In this document: in pieces, positions 9,041 through 19,154 of the stretch
Layout: the number at the start of each line of letters is the position of its first letter
How positions within the stretch are numbered: the first letter of the stretch is position 1
NCBI GenBank assembly: GCA_034439755.1
Contig: JAWXAZ010000098.1
Coordinates: forward strand, 1 to 64,000
From: B1 sp034439755
GTDB lineage: Bacteria; Bacteroidota; Bacteroidia; UKL13-3
Direction: 5' to 3'
DNA: 64,000 bases
The notes under the pieces: generated by a model
The model's database searches: none
What the model was told of the DNA's origin: nothing
The model's input: only the letters and a program-made list of their open reading frames with translations
Position numbers and translations under genes: made by a program

Positions 9041-10063
9041 TTATATGTTTAAATAATTCTTATAATCTTTTAAGGCCTCTTTAAATTTGGCTTCAACCAT
9101 TTCTATTGGGTCGCTACTTTCTCCTCCGGCAGCGTTAAAATGTCCACCACCATTAAAGAATCTGCGGGCAAATTCATTTGCTGGAAACTTATCTTTAGAG
9201 CGGAAGCTCATTTTTCTGGCCACAGTTCTATCAATAATTAATACAGATAATTGCATTCCTGTAATAGAAAGCCCATAGTTCACAAGGCCTTCGCTATCTC
9301 CAGTGATAATTCGAAATCGCTTAAGCTCGCTCTCGCTCACAACAATTAGAACCGTTTTGTATTCTTTTAATATTTGTAATTTTTCACTTAGGCAAAACCC
9401 AATAAATCGGGTTCTATTTTCTGAGTAATTATCGTAAATGGCTTCAAAAATGCGATTAGATTTTGCCCCTTTCTCAAGCAGCATGGCAGCTACTCTGTGC
9501 GTTGTTGGCGTAGTTGATGGGTGCTTAAAGGAGGCGGTATCTGTTAAAATGCCTGCGTACAAACAGCTTGCAATGTCTTCATCAATTAATTCTACGTGGC
9601 CCATTAATTCAATAAACCAAAATATCAGTTCGGAGGTAGAACTTGCCTTGGTGGTCCAAAGTCTGTAGTCTTCAAAACCCTCTGGTTCTAGGTGATGGTC
9701 AATTAGGATTTTTTCTGCACTAGACTTTTCAACCAATTTGCCCAATTCATTTATCCTTTTTAGGGCATTAAAGTCGAGGCAAAATATAAAATCTGCATTT
9801 TCTACCAAGTCTGCCGATTTGGTTTCAAATTCTTCAAAATTTATTACATCACTTTCACCGGGCATCCATTTTAAAAAATCGCCATAATCAGTTGGGGTAA
9901 TTACGTTTGCATTTACGCCTAACTTTTTAAGAAATAGGTATAAACCTAAAGAAGAGCCAAGCGCATCGGCATCTGGTTTGTGGTGCGTGGTAATAATTAC
10001 CTTCGGTTTTACTGGCCCTTCTAGGACAGGTTTTATTTGCGATATATTGTTCAATTTTTTCAA
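9041..10063 (-). CDS. nrnA: DHH/DHHA1 phosphoesterase, NrnA-type (nanoRNase / pAp phosphatase)
   Basis: A 340-aa cytoplasmic enzyme. Motif I is TTHHKPDADALGSSLG (about residues 25-40), motif II is CLDFNALKRI, motif III is the signature LIDHHLEP, and the C-terminal DHHA1 domain carries GGGHFNAAGG (about 310-319). The family degrades 2-5-nt RNA fragments and dephosphorylates 3'-phosphoadenosine 5'-phosphate, using Mn2+. Length is normal. It heads the operon with two FKBP genes. In Bacteroidota this order is common, but I see no mechanistic link between RNA turnover and prolyl isomerases. Confidence 0.88.
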   Translation of the reverse strand: MKKLNNISQIKPVLEGPVKPKVIITTHHKPDADALGSSLGLYLFLKKLGVNANVITPTDYGDFLKWMPGESDVINFEEFETKSADLVENADFIFCLDFNALKRINELGKLVEKSSAEKILIDHHLEPEGFEDYRLWTTKASSTSELIFWFIELMGHVELIDEDIASCLYAGILTDTASFKHPSTTPTTHRVAAMLLEKGAKSNRIFEAIYDNYSENRTRFIGFCLSEKLQILKEYKTVLIVVSESELKRFRIITGDSEGLVNYGLSITGMQLSVLIIDRTVARKMSFRSKDKFPANEFARRFFNGGGHFNAAGGESSDPIEMVEAKFKEALKDYKNYLNI

Positions 10064-10172
10064 AGCGGGTGCAAATATCTACTAATGAATGATTTTAATG
10101 CTATTTTTTGATTATTTTTTTCTAAGAATTTATATGTTTTTATCAAATTAGCAATAAATTCATATAAGAATG

Positions 10173-10180
10173 TAAATTTG
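10173..10180 (+). promoter_or_regulatory. Bacteroidota -7 promoter element of ndk
   Basis: TAAATTTG matches the Bacteroidota -7 consensus TAnnTTTG and lies 22 nt before the ndk ATG, placing transcription start close to 10187. No clear TTTG -33 element is seen 17-23 nt upstream. Confidence 0.5.
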
Positions 10181-10202
10181 CCCCCCAATATACACAGACA
10201 AA

Positions 10203-10619
10203 ATGAGCAATATTACATTTACAATGATTAAACCAGATGCTGTTGCAAATGGCCATACTGGTAAAATCATCGACCAAATTTTAGAAGCTGGCTTTTCTAT
10301 TCAAGCCATGAAATACGTAAAATTAAGTCAAGAAACTGCAGGTGCATTTTATGCAGTGCACAGTGCTCGTCCATTTTATAGCGAATTGGTTTCCTTTATG
10401 ACAAGTGGAACCATCGTTGCGGCAGTGTTGGTAAAAGAGAATGCTGTTGCAGATTTTAGAACATTAATTGGCGCTACCGATCCTGCAAAAGCCGAGGCTG
10501 GTACCATACGCAATCGCTTTGCAAAATCTATCGAAGCAAATGCCGTTCATGGAAGCGATAGCGATGAAAATGCTGCTAATGAAGCATCATTTTTCTTTAG
10601 TGCTTTTGAAAGATTCTAA
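10203..10619 (+). CDS. ndk: Nucleoside diphosphate kinase
   Basis: A 138-aa enzyme that transfers the gamma-phosphate of ATP to nucleoside diphosphates by a phospho-histidine intermediate. The catalytic His is H116 in NAVHGSDS, the family signature. The N terminus carries TFTMIKPDAVANG with the conserved lysine K10, and the phosphate-binding RPFYSELVSFMTSG and TIRNRFA segments are in place. Length is standard. It is a single-gene unit with a -7 element upstream and a hairpin downstream that separates it from the convergent outer-membrane protein gene. Confidence 0.97.
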   Translation: MSNITFTMIKPDAVANGHTGKIIDQILEAGFSIQAMKYVKLSQETAGAFYAVHSARPFYSELVSFMTSGTIVAAVLVKENAVADFRTLIGATDPAKAEAGTIRNRFAKSIEANAVHGSDSDENAANEASFFFSAFERF

Positions 10620-10670
10620 CAATCAACTAATTGCCCTGAATTGATTCAGGTTAAATTGATTATTTCTTAA

Positions 10671-10706
10671 AAAAAGGGAACTTGTACTTTACAAGTTCCC
10701 TTTTTT
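10671..10706. terminator. Bidirectional intrinsic terminator downstream of ndk
   Basis: An 11-bp perfect stem (GGGAACTTGTA at 10676-10686 with 10690-10700) has a 3-nt loop, an A-run before it and six T after it. It serves ndk on the plus strand and the OmpA-family gene ending at 10722 on the minus strand. Confidence 0.92.
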
Positions 10707-10721
10707 CGGTCTGAACCAAAA

Positions 10722-13145
10722 TTATTTCACAATTTTAAATTCTACTCGGCGATTTCTCTGCCTGCCTTCAGGTGTTTTATTATCTGATATTGGGTTTTGA
10801 GAACCAAAGCCAGATGCCTTCAGCCTATTTGCCTGCACGCCTTTTCCAGTAAGGAAGGATTTTACAGCAATGGCCCTATCTTGACTTAATTTTTTGTTTT
10901 TAGCGGCATTGCCTACATTATCTGTATACCCATTAACCTCTAGTTTATAATCTGGTTTCGCTAAAAATAATTCGGCTAATTCTGTTAAACTAGCAAGTGA
11001 ACTTTGAGCAATGGTAGCAGTTCCTGTTTTAAACTCCAAACTACTAAACGCTTCGTTCAATACCTTTTTCTCCTCTTCGTTTAATACCACCAAACTTGGG
11101 TCTAGCGTAGGGCAACCATAATTTTCCTTGGTACCAGCCTCAGTAGGACAATTGTCATATCTATCTGCCACGCCATCACCATCTGTATCTGGGCAACCAA
11201 AAGTTCTTGCTGGGCCAGCTTCAGCCACACAGCTATCATTTTGGTTAATAATTCCATCCCCATCAATATCTGGACAGCCTTTCAATGCCACTGGGCCAGG
11301 TATAGAAGGACACATATCTTCTGCATCTGGAACAGAATCTCTGTCAATATCTGGGCAACCTTTGGTAACTCTCCATCCGGCCTTATCTGGGCAAGCATCC
11401 TCTTTATCTAATATGCCATCGCCATCTCTGTCTGGGCAACCATCACGGCTAATCATACCAGAATCATTAGGACACTTGTCATATTTATCTGCAACACCAT
11501 CGTTGTCTTTATCTGGGCAACCATTCAACAAGGCACTTCCTTTTTCATTGACACAAGAATCAAGCATGTCTTTTACGCCGTCTACATCCATATCAGGACA
11601 ACCATTGGCTGCAAGAGTTCCTTTTACATTTATACACTCATCTTTGGTATCTGGCACACCATCACCATCGGTATCTGGGCAACCATCGAACTTAATTAAG
11701 CCTGGAACCTTCTTACATTTATCTTTTCGGTCTGGCACACCATCATTATCCCTGTCGAACCTGCCACCAATATTTAAGTTGATACCAAGTCGGGCATTGG
11801 TATAATGGGAGTTCAATCTCAGAGTACCATCTAAGGGCGCCCAACCTAATAAGTTGTCTGAAACAGCATAAACTACCAATGGTCCTAAACTCAAAGATAA
11901 TCCTGCCCCTACATTTTGATATTGTTCTCTATAAATATTATAATTTACCCTCAAATCGAGCAAACGCCAAACTCTTTGCGTGAACGAAACACTGGCACCA
12001 GGGTAAAATTTCCCTTTCCACATTTCTCCATAACCAACTAATCCTACACTTCCACTTTTGTATAAATTGTATTGCAATCCAAAATATACTTTAGGACTAA
12101 AATTAGTTTTGTAGGTTGAAGATGTACCTTGTACAGGTTTAAATATTTGGGCCATTGAATCTATTAGATCCTGCATGATAGAATCCAAGTTATCTGGGTT
12201 GTCGGTAATTGGGCCTTCGTATGAAAATGTAGCCTTTTGCGAATATGATCTTGCTTCTTTCCAGTTCATAAAGCCTAGATTTAGCAAACTACCCGAAATA
12301 CTAAAACGATTGCTTACCCTATAATTAGCGCCTAAGTCTAAAGAAAAGCCCCTTCCAACTGGGTCGTTAAGGTAATCCATTGGGTTAACTTTTCTTTTAA
12401 AATTAGCCCCATCACTAGCCCCCCCAACCAATCCTTGTGTTTCACCATTTGCATCTCCAAAAAGTCTGTCGGCACCTGCTCCTCTTATCTCATAATCGGT
12501 AGTAGCTGTTAATTTAAAGGTGTTATTGTTTCCACTATCTGTTGTTAAGGTTGTTTCATTCCTAAGCATTTCTGCATCATAAATTCCTATATGATATTTG
12601 CCTTTTATACCAATGGTTAGTTTGTCATTGATATCTCTGGCATAAGATAAATAGGCCGCACTTGTTGCAGTCATTTTTAACTGAACGTCGCTAAATTTAA
12701 TGTCCTTTCCAAATGTTTCATTGGCATCTGCATTCCCAAAATACATCATGGTAAGCAAGTCTTTTGGCAAACCAATATTGTGATCAAATGTAGTTTGCAA
12801 ACCAAATGAAAAGTAGTTACGCTTTATTCTGAACCCAATAAAAAGAGGATTAACTTCATTGTACAATTGAATGTCCTTTAAATTATATGAATCATCGCTC
12901 AAGATTTTCTTTAAAGTTTGATCGCCTGTTTCATCTGGCCTAAATATGTCGTATGCCGTAATACCAGGTATATAAAGGTGGTTATAATTATCCAAAATAC
13001 CCAAAGTAAAGGCTTGTCTTGAATTTAGAGCGGGATTCAAAAAATTGGTTTGACCAACCGATCTAAAATTGTAAAAAGTAAGACTGGTTTGGGCATGCAA
13101 TGAACCAGCAAATATGATTAAACAGAGGAATAAAAGTTTTTTCAT
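10722..13145 (-). CDS. Outer-membrane protein: beta-barrel-like N-terminus, eight TSP3 repeats, OmpA domain
   Basis: An 807-aa protein with a signal peptide (ends SLHAQ). Residues about 20-450 look like an outer-membrane beta-barrel (alternating strands, YFSFGLQTTFDHNIG, LGANYRVSNRFSISG) of the DUF5723 or PorP/SprF-like kind. Residues about 462-678 are eight consecutive 27-aa calcium-binding thrombospondin-3-type repeats of the form DxDxDGVxDxxDxC…GCP. Residues about 700-805 are an OmpA-type peptidoglycan-binding domain (NGYTDNVGN, LSQDRAIAVKSFL, RQRNRRVEF). It probably spans the outer membrane and grips peptidoglycan. It is the last gene of a block with two giant T9SS cargo genes and a lipoprotein, suggesting it anchors or exports-and-holds that cargo (inference). 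Confidence 0.85.
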   Translation of the reverse strand: MKKLLFLCLIIFAGSLHAQTSLTFYNFRSVGQTNFLNPALNSRQAFTLGILDNYNHLYIPGITAYDIFRPDETGDQTLKKILSDDSYNLKDIQLYNEVNPLFIGFRIKRNYFSFGLQTTFDHNIGLPKDLLTMMYFGNADANETFGKDIKFSDVQLKMTATSAAYLSYARDINDKLTIGIKGKYHIGIYDAEMLRNETTLTTDSGNNNTFKLTATTDYEIRGAGADRLFGDANGETQGLVGGASDGANFKRKVNPMDYLNDPVGRGFSLDLGANYRVSNRFSISGSLLNLGFMNWKEARSYSQKATFSYEGPITDNPDNLDSIMQDLIDSMAQIFKPVQGTSSTYKTNFSPKVYFGLQYNLYKSGSVGLVGYGEMWKGKFYPGASVSFTQRVWRLLDLRVNYNIYREQYQNVGAGLSLSLGPLVVYAVSDNLLGWAPLDGTLRLNSHYTNARLGINLNIGGRFDRDNDGVPDRKDKCKKVPGLIKFDGCPDTDGDGVPDTKDECINVKGTLAANGCPDMDVDGVKDMLDSCVNEKGSALLNGCPDKDNDGVADKYDKCPNDSGMISRDGCPDRDGDGILDKEDACPDKAGWRVTKGCPDIDRDSVPDAEDMCPSIPGPVALKGCPDIDGDGIINQNDSCVAEAGPARTFGCPDTDGDGVADRYDNCPTEAGTKENYGCPTLDPSLVVLNEEEKKVLNEAFSSLEFKTGTATIAQSSLASLTELAELFLAKPDYKLEVNGYTDNVGNAAKNKKLSQDRAIAVKSFLTGKGVQANRLKASGFGSQNPISDNKTPEGRQRNRRVEFKIVK

Positions 13146-13173
13146 GTTGTTATTTATTTATTTGGTGGTTCAA

Positions 13174-15288
13174 TTATTTTTTCAATTTAATTTTCAGTTT
13201 GACTTTAGCTGACAAACCAATTTTTGCTTTATAATCTGAATAGATTTTTACTGGTGTACTGCCATTGTTAAAGGTGCTAATCGTAATTCTTATCATTAAC
13301 AAGGTGAGGTTTTTCGCTTTTATTGCGGCTAATTTTTCGCTTGTTAACCTAATAGGAGCAATGGTAGTTACATTTTGTGCTGTTCTACCATTAGCGTCTG
13401 GAATGGCCGATCGCATTAAATTTCCAATAAGAATGGTATCTTGAATTACAGAATCGCCATTGGCAAAATACAAGTCTAAATTGGCCTCAAAAGGAATTCC
13501 ATTATCTGTTTTAAGGAGTAAATCGAGATATTCCATATCTTCTGCATCTATGCCTAAAACTGATTTCCCTAAAGAATCCCCATTATTAAGTGACTCAAAA
13601 AACGGATTCTTAATATACTGATCTCTTATCAAGTTATTTGTTTTGAGGCTTAATGGCATTTCAACTTCATATCCTACAGCCACACCACCACCTTTGGCAA
13701 TAAAATCATTATACCCCGTAAATCCAGCGGCATTGATTTTTGCTTTACCACTAAAACTAATTGTTTTAGGAGGCAAATTAAGCATGGCAACGATTGATGA
13801 ATTATTTTTATCAATCACTTTTGTGTCATTGACAATTTGCCCTTTTTGGGCCGTTGTTGGATATCCAATGGTAAAAGCTGGCGCGTTTAAACTTTGCGAA
13901 ACACCCTTGGCAGATGTGCCTAATGCATCCAATGTTACATCTACTGGAACACCAATAGAATTTGAGGTGAATATTCTAATTCTAGGATCATCCAATGGGA
14001 AACCACTTTCAAATTGATCTAAGAAATCTAAGGTCTGAACCGATGGTTCTATCTTAATTTCCTTTGTTCCTAAATATCCATTGATTTCTTTAAACGCTAA
14101 GTTATCAAAGGTGAAAGTTGCATTAACATAATCGGATGAATCGAAATTTTTGATCTGATTCGAAGAAATTAATTTGGGCTCAACTTCTACTTTTATTTTG
14201 TTATAAGGTTGACCAACATCGTTAGAAAGATCAAACATTACATTTGATAAATCTACAGAACCTATTTTGGTATTGTTATCTACTTCAATAAGAATTGGTG
14301 GAAATACATTGCCATTTTTAGTTGCGCCTACGATGTTTATTTTTAGTTGCAGTTTTTCTTCAATATTTGAGGAAACATTGTAATTAATTTTACCTGCATC
14401 AAAAGTTATGGTTCTAATTCTTACAGCTGGATCATCGGCTTTTAAATCAACATTGAGAACCTGTGGGTTAATTGTTTGTGTAGGAAAAATAGCCGCTCCA
14501 GCGTATGCCTTAAGATCTCTGGTTACAATATCAAACTTGATTTTATCGTTTACATTCACCAAAACCGGACTGGAACTAGCAAATGTTTTGAACACAGGTA
14601 AAGAATATCCCAATCCACTCGAAAGCGTAACATTGGTCATACTGATAGAATCTTTTTTACTAGAATTTGGCGCTACATTTCTAAAAATTAATTGGTTCAA
14701 AAAGAATTGAAAAGGGGTTGTGTTGTATAGATTAACCCTAATTTCATCTATGGTAACGGGTAATTCATTTCTAAATTCCATTACTAAATAGCCATTCGAT
14801 AACGATACATTATCAAATTGAGCAGAACTCATGGCCAGTTCAGTTACCGCAGGATTTTGATCTGTAATTGCAGGGAAAATAGCTACCTGCCCAGTAACCG
14901 CATCTAATGCAGCTTTGGTATTTGCAGAGAAGCTGGTGGAAAGGTCGCCAAGAGTTTTGGCTTGGTTAACATTAATGTCCTCGATGTTTATCACCCCAAG
15001 GGTATTATTTACCGTTAATGGTGCAACTGGAGGAATTACCACAAAACTATCTGCAGGGAAACTTGCTACAGAATCTTGTCTTTGAATGAACCTAATAAAG
15101 CCGTCTGGATCATATTTAATGTTCGAATCCTGCTTTATAATATCACTCATTTTCACCTCTACCACAGCCAATGGAATACCAAATTCTGGCGACAAGGTTA
15201 GATCATTAAATTTATCAAAGTTTAGGTCCTTTTTACAGGCCACCGCAAACAGCGTAAAAGCAATAACAATTAAGTAAAGTTTTTTCAT
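13174..15288 (-). CDS. Large lipoprotein of unknown function
   Basis: A 704-aa protein whose signal peptide ends in a lipobox (LFAVAC, Cys about residue 18), followed by KKDL. The rest is rich in Asn, Ser, Thr, Val and Asp with many short strands, no cysteine pairs and no motif I can name; it looks like a series of beta-sandwich or all-beta domains. It begins 5 nt after the 1267-aa T9SS gene and ends 28 nt before the OmpA-family gene, so it is almost certainly co-expressed with both. A surface- or periplasm-facing partner of the cargo proteins is a fair guess, but only from context. Confidence 0.8.
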   Translation of the reverse strand: MKKLYLIVIAFTLFAVACKKDLNFDKFNDLTLSPEFGIPLAVVEVKMSDIIKQDSNIKYDPDGFIRFIQRQDSVASFPADSFVVIPPVAPLTVNNTLGVINIEDINVNQAKTLGDLSTSFSANTKAALDAVTGQVAIFPAITDQNPAVTELAMSSAQFDNVSLSNGYLVMEFRNELPVTIDEIRVNLYNTTPFQFFLNQLIFRNVAPNSSKKDSISMTNVTLSSGLGYSLPVFKTFASSSPVLVNVNDKIKFDIVTRDLKAYAGAAIFPTQTINPQVLNVDLKADDPAVRIRTITFDAGKINYNVSSNIEEKLQLKINIVGATKNGNVFPPILIEVDNNTKIGSVDLSNVMFDLSNDVGQPYNKIKVEVEPKLISSNQIKNFDSSDYVNATFTFDNLAFKEINGYLGTKEIKIEPSVQTLDFLDQFESGFPLDDPRIRIFTSNSIGVPVDVTLDALGTSAKGVSQSLNAPAFTIGYPTTAQKGQIVNDTKVIDKNNSSIVAMLNLPPKTISFSGKAKINAAGFTGYNDFIAKGGGVAVGYEVEMPLSLKTNNLIRDQYIKNPFFESLNNGDSLGKSVLGIDAEDMEYLDLLLKTDNGIPFEANLDLYFANGDSVIQDTILIGNLMRSAIPDANGRTAQNVTTIAPIRLTSEKLAAIKAKNLTLLMIRITISTFNNGSTPVKIYSDYKAKIGLSAKVKLKIKLKK

Positions 15289-15293
15289 GGTTA

Positions 15294-18200
15294 TTAATCA
15301 ATATTGAATTTTAAACTAACAGAACCCTTTTCATTTGTGTAGGTAACAAGGTATATTCCCTTAGGGTGTTTTTCTAAATTTATCCTAATGGTATTGGGCG
15401 ATTCCAAAATCCAATTTTCTTGCGAATAGGTATTTAGTGTTTTACCCGTTAAATCTTTCACCTCAAATTTTTCATTTCCAAGCAAAGGTTTTTCGGTTTG
15501 AACCAAAAGCCTATTTTCTGATATTGGATTTGGGTATATCTTGAATGATTGGCCACTCAACTTTTTTAGACCTACGTTTGGGGAAGTTTTGGTATTAGCA
15601 AATGCAAAACTATCTGTTAAATAGATGCCACCAAAAGCGCTTTCATTAAATTCATAAACGGCAAAGTAATAGGTCTTATTCGCTTCTAATCCTATAACTG
15701 TCATAGAATCTATATTGGTATTTCCTATCACAAATGAACCATCATCCAAACTGTCACCCATTTCAAAAATATTGCTCGCATTGTACAAACTTCCTTGGTT
15801 AGGGAAAGTACCCGCATTCAATTTATCTTTCACAACAACTAAGCGCTTTTCGCCACTACCTTTTTGCCATTTTAAAGATAAATAATCTGTGCCTTTATCT
15901 GTAAAGGTGATGTTTTTTGAAGGATTAACTGGTGCTCCTACAGAGGGCTTAGTGGTAGCACTTGCGCTTGGAATACCCAATGGTTGGTAACTTGAAGTGT
16001 ATAAACCTCCGTTATATTCTATCACAGTAAAGAAGTATTTGGTCATTTGGTTCAGACCTTTAACTACCACTGTATTGCTACTGCCAACGTAAACCACTCT
16101 TTCGTTATTAGAAAGATATGAAGAAACGCCATTAAAATAATTGTCGCTAAAATACAATTGCCCATCAATAGGCATGGTGCTCACCGTTTGTGATTCGCTT
16201 GCAATCACTATTCTTGACGCCCCACCACCATTTGTCCACGACAAAGTAATTTCATCACTCACAATATTGGTTACACTAAGGCCTGTAGCAGGAATGGTTG
16301 GTTTGCTAGCCATACTTAATGTAGTGGCATTGCCTACTGCAGGGCTGTTTACTTTGAACCTACTTAATTGGTCTGGACCATTATATTCAAATACAGACGC
16401 ATGGTAAGTTTTTCCCCCACTTAAATTGCTTAAAACACACGAATCACCATCTCCATTGTAAACCACATAATTTGAAGTGCCTAAATCGCTGCCACTTCCC
16501 ATTTCGCTATTTGCATAATATTGCGTGCTATCTGTTGGTGTTTGGTTCACTGCTGAATTTTCTCTTAGCACAACAACTCGTTTTTCACCATTTCCCTTAG
16601 TCCATTTAATTACCCCAGAATTAACGCGCATATCAGAAAATGCAACATTGCTAGCAGAGGTTGTAGGAGGGAAAAAAGCCATGCTTGTAGTGAAATTCCC
16701 AGTTGCAGGCGTGCCTGTGTTATAGTTGGTATATGAAGAAAATCCATTAAACTCAAAAACTGCCACGTGGTAAGTAGTTGAATTGCTTAATGCGGTTAAT
16801 TCAAACGTGGTGTCTGTTCCAACATAAACCACACTATTGGTACCAATAAATTGACCTGAACCAAAGGCTGAATTACCCTCATAGGCATTTCCATTTAAAG
16901 GATTGCTATCAACTGCAGCACCTAATTTTACCAATACAATTCTCTTTGCACCATTTCCTTTGGAGATGTGAATTTTGGCCGATATGGGTGAAACAGCCGA
17001 GAAAGTAACTTGTGTGGCCTGCTGTGTAGGGGTATTCACACTAAAATCAACGATACCAAAATTTCTTTTTCCATTGGCATTGGCAAATTTGAAATCTCCT
17101 CCAAATGTTAATTTGTCTTCAAATTTTCCAATATAGCTCAAGGTGCCTTCTGCAAGCTTAACCGGAAAATCAATTTCCGAAGCGGTTGTTGCGTTAAAAA
17201 CTAAAAGACCATTGTTGTTTTGCGAGTTTATACTTCCGCCAAGGAAAACCAAATTGTTCTCGGCATAAGATGAACTTGGATTGCCAAAAAATTGTGGATT
17301 CCAACTGCTCAAGGTGCCAGTTGCTGTATCGGCCAAAAAGGCTGGACTTCTTTGGTTTGAATTAACTGAGGTGAAAATACCAGTGACTAGAACTTGGTTA
17401 CCAATAGGCGTAATGGAGCTAACATTAGAATCTAAATTAATGTTCCATGAACGCAATAAACCATTATTTGCCAAGTTAAATGAAGCAATGAATTTTTTGC
17501 TCACACCACTTACTTCGCTAAAATCTCCTCCAATATACATATATGGTCCATAAAGAACCATTTTACTAACCTTGCCATTTACATTCGGATTCCATGAATT
17601 TAATTGGTTGGAATTTAAGTTATAACTGGCTAAATTATTTCTCAAACTATCTCCAACTTGGGTAAATTCTCCTGCCAAATAAAGGTTGCTACCATTTACA
17701 GTAGTGCTATACACATAACCATTTAATGCAGCATCGAAATTGGTTGGTGCACCATTTATTGTGTCTATAATGGCAATTCCTACCCGAGTTAAAGTGTTAA
17801 CAGAGGTAAAGTCGCCCGCTATCAATAATTCACTTCCCACTCTAGTAATTTGTCTAACCTCACCATTTATGTCCACTGGGTAATTGATTAGATTTCCTGT
17901 TTGAAAATCTAATGCAGCGATGTTGTTTATTTTTTTACCTCCTAAACTCGAGAATTGTCCTGCAAGATAGATGTTACTACCAATCATTAAACTTGCTTTT
18001 ACCTTGTTGTTAACCATTGGTGTTGAAATAATACTTCCACCTGTTGTAATAGCCGCAACATATTTTTTGTTGGTAGATCCTATTGAGCTAAAATCGCCAT
18101 AAACATATAATTGTCCATTGGTTACTTCAATTTTTTCGATGGGCGCATCAAATGCCAAATCGGTATTGGAAACCGTTCCAGTTAATACATCTGCAGAGGC

Positions 18201-19097
18201 ATATCCCAATCTAAATGTATTGGTATTTAAGGTATAAAAGGCTCCTCCAAAATAGAGGTTTGAACCAATTATTTTGATAGCATTAACAGCACCATCCGTT
18301 TTTATATTCCATATTCTTAAGCTTTGAGAAGTTGTATTAATAGAAGCCAAATTGTTTCTAGAAACACCCGCTACAGAATCAAATGCTCCTCCAATGAAAA
18401 TGAGTGAGTCAGCTAAATCCATAGATTTAACCATTCCATTAATTGGCAAATTCATGCTTTGGAGTGTGTTGCTTAAACTAACCAAGGCAAACGAATTTCT
18501 TAACCCGCCCGCAATAAATCCAAATGCTCCACCTATATAAACGTTTGTTCCAGCAATTTTAAAGTCATTTACCGGACCATCAGGATTGGGTGCAAATGCC
18601 TCCAATGAATTTGTACTAAGGTTTACGGCAGCCATTCCCAATCTATTTTGGGTGTTTACGCTTGTAAAAGAGCCCGCCATTACCAATGTGTTGCCACTAA
18701 TTTCTATTTTTTTTACAGGCCCATTTACATTTATTGTTGGTGAACTTGCTAAAGTAAAATCAGCATTGAACACAAGAAAATATTTTTGTTGACCCAGATA
18801 ATTAAAATTGCCACCCACATATATTTTGCCTGCATTATCGGTGGCTAAAGTTTGGATATTTCCATCCAAAGTAACTGGTAAAACAATGCTATTGGCATCG
18901 GTTGAAGAAAAGCCTCCAAAAGATCCAGTTGTCTTACCTACATAGTTGAAATTTCCTCCTATATAAACTTTATCATTCATTTTTAAGGTAGTGTTTACCA
19001 CACCATCTGTTTCACAAAATCTTTGAGCTATTTCTTGAGAATTTCCTCTTAAAATAAAGCATAGCGATAATGTTAAAAAAAGTATATTTTTTTTCAT
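15294..19097 (-). CDS. T9SS type A cargo protein, propeller-like repeats plus FN3-like domains
   Basis: A 1267-aa secreted protein. After the signal peptide (ends RGNSQ), residues about 25-690 are about a dozen repeats of the kind V(Y/F)IGG(A/N)F…SVxG…NN(L/F)AS(I/F)N, as in delta-60 or propeller-type repeats. Residues about 690-1165 hold four FN3-like domains of about 115 aa, each with a W-x-KG(N/S)GxKR(I/V)(V/L)V strand and a TYxxAVxEYNG strand. Residues about 1175-1267 are a type A sorting domain (FKIYPNPISENRL … PKGIYLVTYTNEKGS), read by the type IX system for release and anchoring. It is the paralogue of the 1991-aa protein just upstream and is followed 5 nt later by the lipoprotein gene. 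Its ligand is unknown. Confidence 0.88.
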   Translation of the reverse strand: MKKNILFLTLSLCFILRGNSQEIAQRFCETDGVVNTTLKMNDKVYIGGNFNYVGKTTGSFGGFSSTDANSIVLPVTLDGNIQTLATDNAGKIYVGGNFNYLGQQKYFLVFNADFTLASSPTINVNGPVKKIEISGNTLVMAGSFTSVNTQNRLGMAAVNLSTNSLEAFAPNPDGPVNDFKIAGTNVYIGGAFGFIAGGLRNSFALVSLSNTLQSMNLPINGMVKSMDLADSLIFIGGAFDSVAGVSRNNLASINTTSQSLRIWNIKTDGAVNAIKIIGSNLYFGGAFYTLNTNTFRLGYASADVLTGTVSNTDLAFDAPIEKIEVTNGQLYVYGDFSSIGSTNKKYVAAITTGGSIISTPMVNNKVKASLMIGSNIYLAGQFSSLGGKKINNIAALDFQTGNLINYPVDINGEVRQITRVGSELLIAGDFTSVNTLTRVGIAIIDTINGAPTNFDAALNGYVYSTTVNGSNLYLAGEFTQVGDSLRNNLASYNLNSNQLNSWNPNVNGKVSKMVLYGPYMYIGGDFSEVSGVSKKFIASFNLANNGLLRSWNINLDSNVSSITPIGNQVLVTGIFTSVNSNQRSPAFLADTATGTLSSWNPQFFGNPSSSYAENNLVFLGGSINSQNNNGLLVFNATTASEIDFPVKLAEGTLSYIGKFEDKLTFGGDFKFANANGKRNFGIVDFSVNTPTQQATQVTFSAVSPISAKIHISKGNGAKRIVLVKLGAAVDSNPLNGNAYEGNSAFGSGQFIGTNSVVYVGTDTTFELTALSNSTTYHVAVFEFNGFSSYTNYNTGTPATGNFTTSMAFFPPTTSASNVAFSDMRVNSGVIKWTKGNGEKRVVVLRENSAVNQTPTDSTQYYANSEMGSGSDLGTSNYVVYNGDGDSCVLSNLSGGKTYHASVFEYNGPDQLSRFKVNSPAVGNATTLSMASKPTIPATGLSVTNIVSDEITLSWTNGGGASRIVIASESQTVSTMPIDGQLYFSDNYFNGVSSYLSNNERVVYVGSSNTVVVKGLNQMTKYFFTVIEYNGGLYTSSYQPLGIPSASATTKPSVGAPVNPSKNITFTDKGTDYLSLKWQKGSGEKRLVVVKDKLNAGTFPNQGSLYNASNIFEMGDSLDDGSFVIGNTNIDSMTVIGLEANKTYYFAVYEFNESAFGGIYLTDSFAFANTKTSPNVGLKKLSGQSFKIYPNPISENRLLVQTEKPLLGNEKFEVKDLTGKTLNTYSQENWILESPNTIRINLEKHPKGIYLVTYTNEKGSVSLKFNID

Positions 19098-19122
19098 AAT
19101 ATTTCAAATTATACGGTGAAAA

Positions 19123-19147
19123 TAGGGTCAGACAATTGCCTGACCCC
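19123..19147 (-). terminator. Hairpin between the two giant cargo genes
   Basis: On the minus strand the stem GGGTCAGGC / GTCTGACCC (19146-19138 with 19133-19125, one G-U pair) encloses AATT and is followed by TATTTTC. It lies 8 nt after the stop of the 1991-aa gene and 28 nt before the next start. It could be a weak terminator or an mRNA-stabilising hairpin that lowers expression of the three downstream genes relative to the first. Confidence 0.6.
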
Positions 19148-19154
19148 ATTGATA

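Noticed and set aside
11128..11805. A long plus-strand open frame (225 aa) with a repeated SISGQP-like pattern opposite the TSP3 repeats
   Set aside because: It is the antisense of the TSP3 repeat region; the periodic codons force the frame open. No start context and no function.
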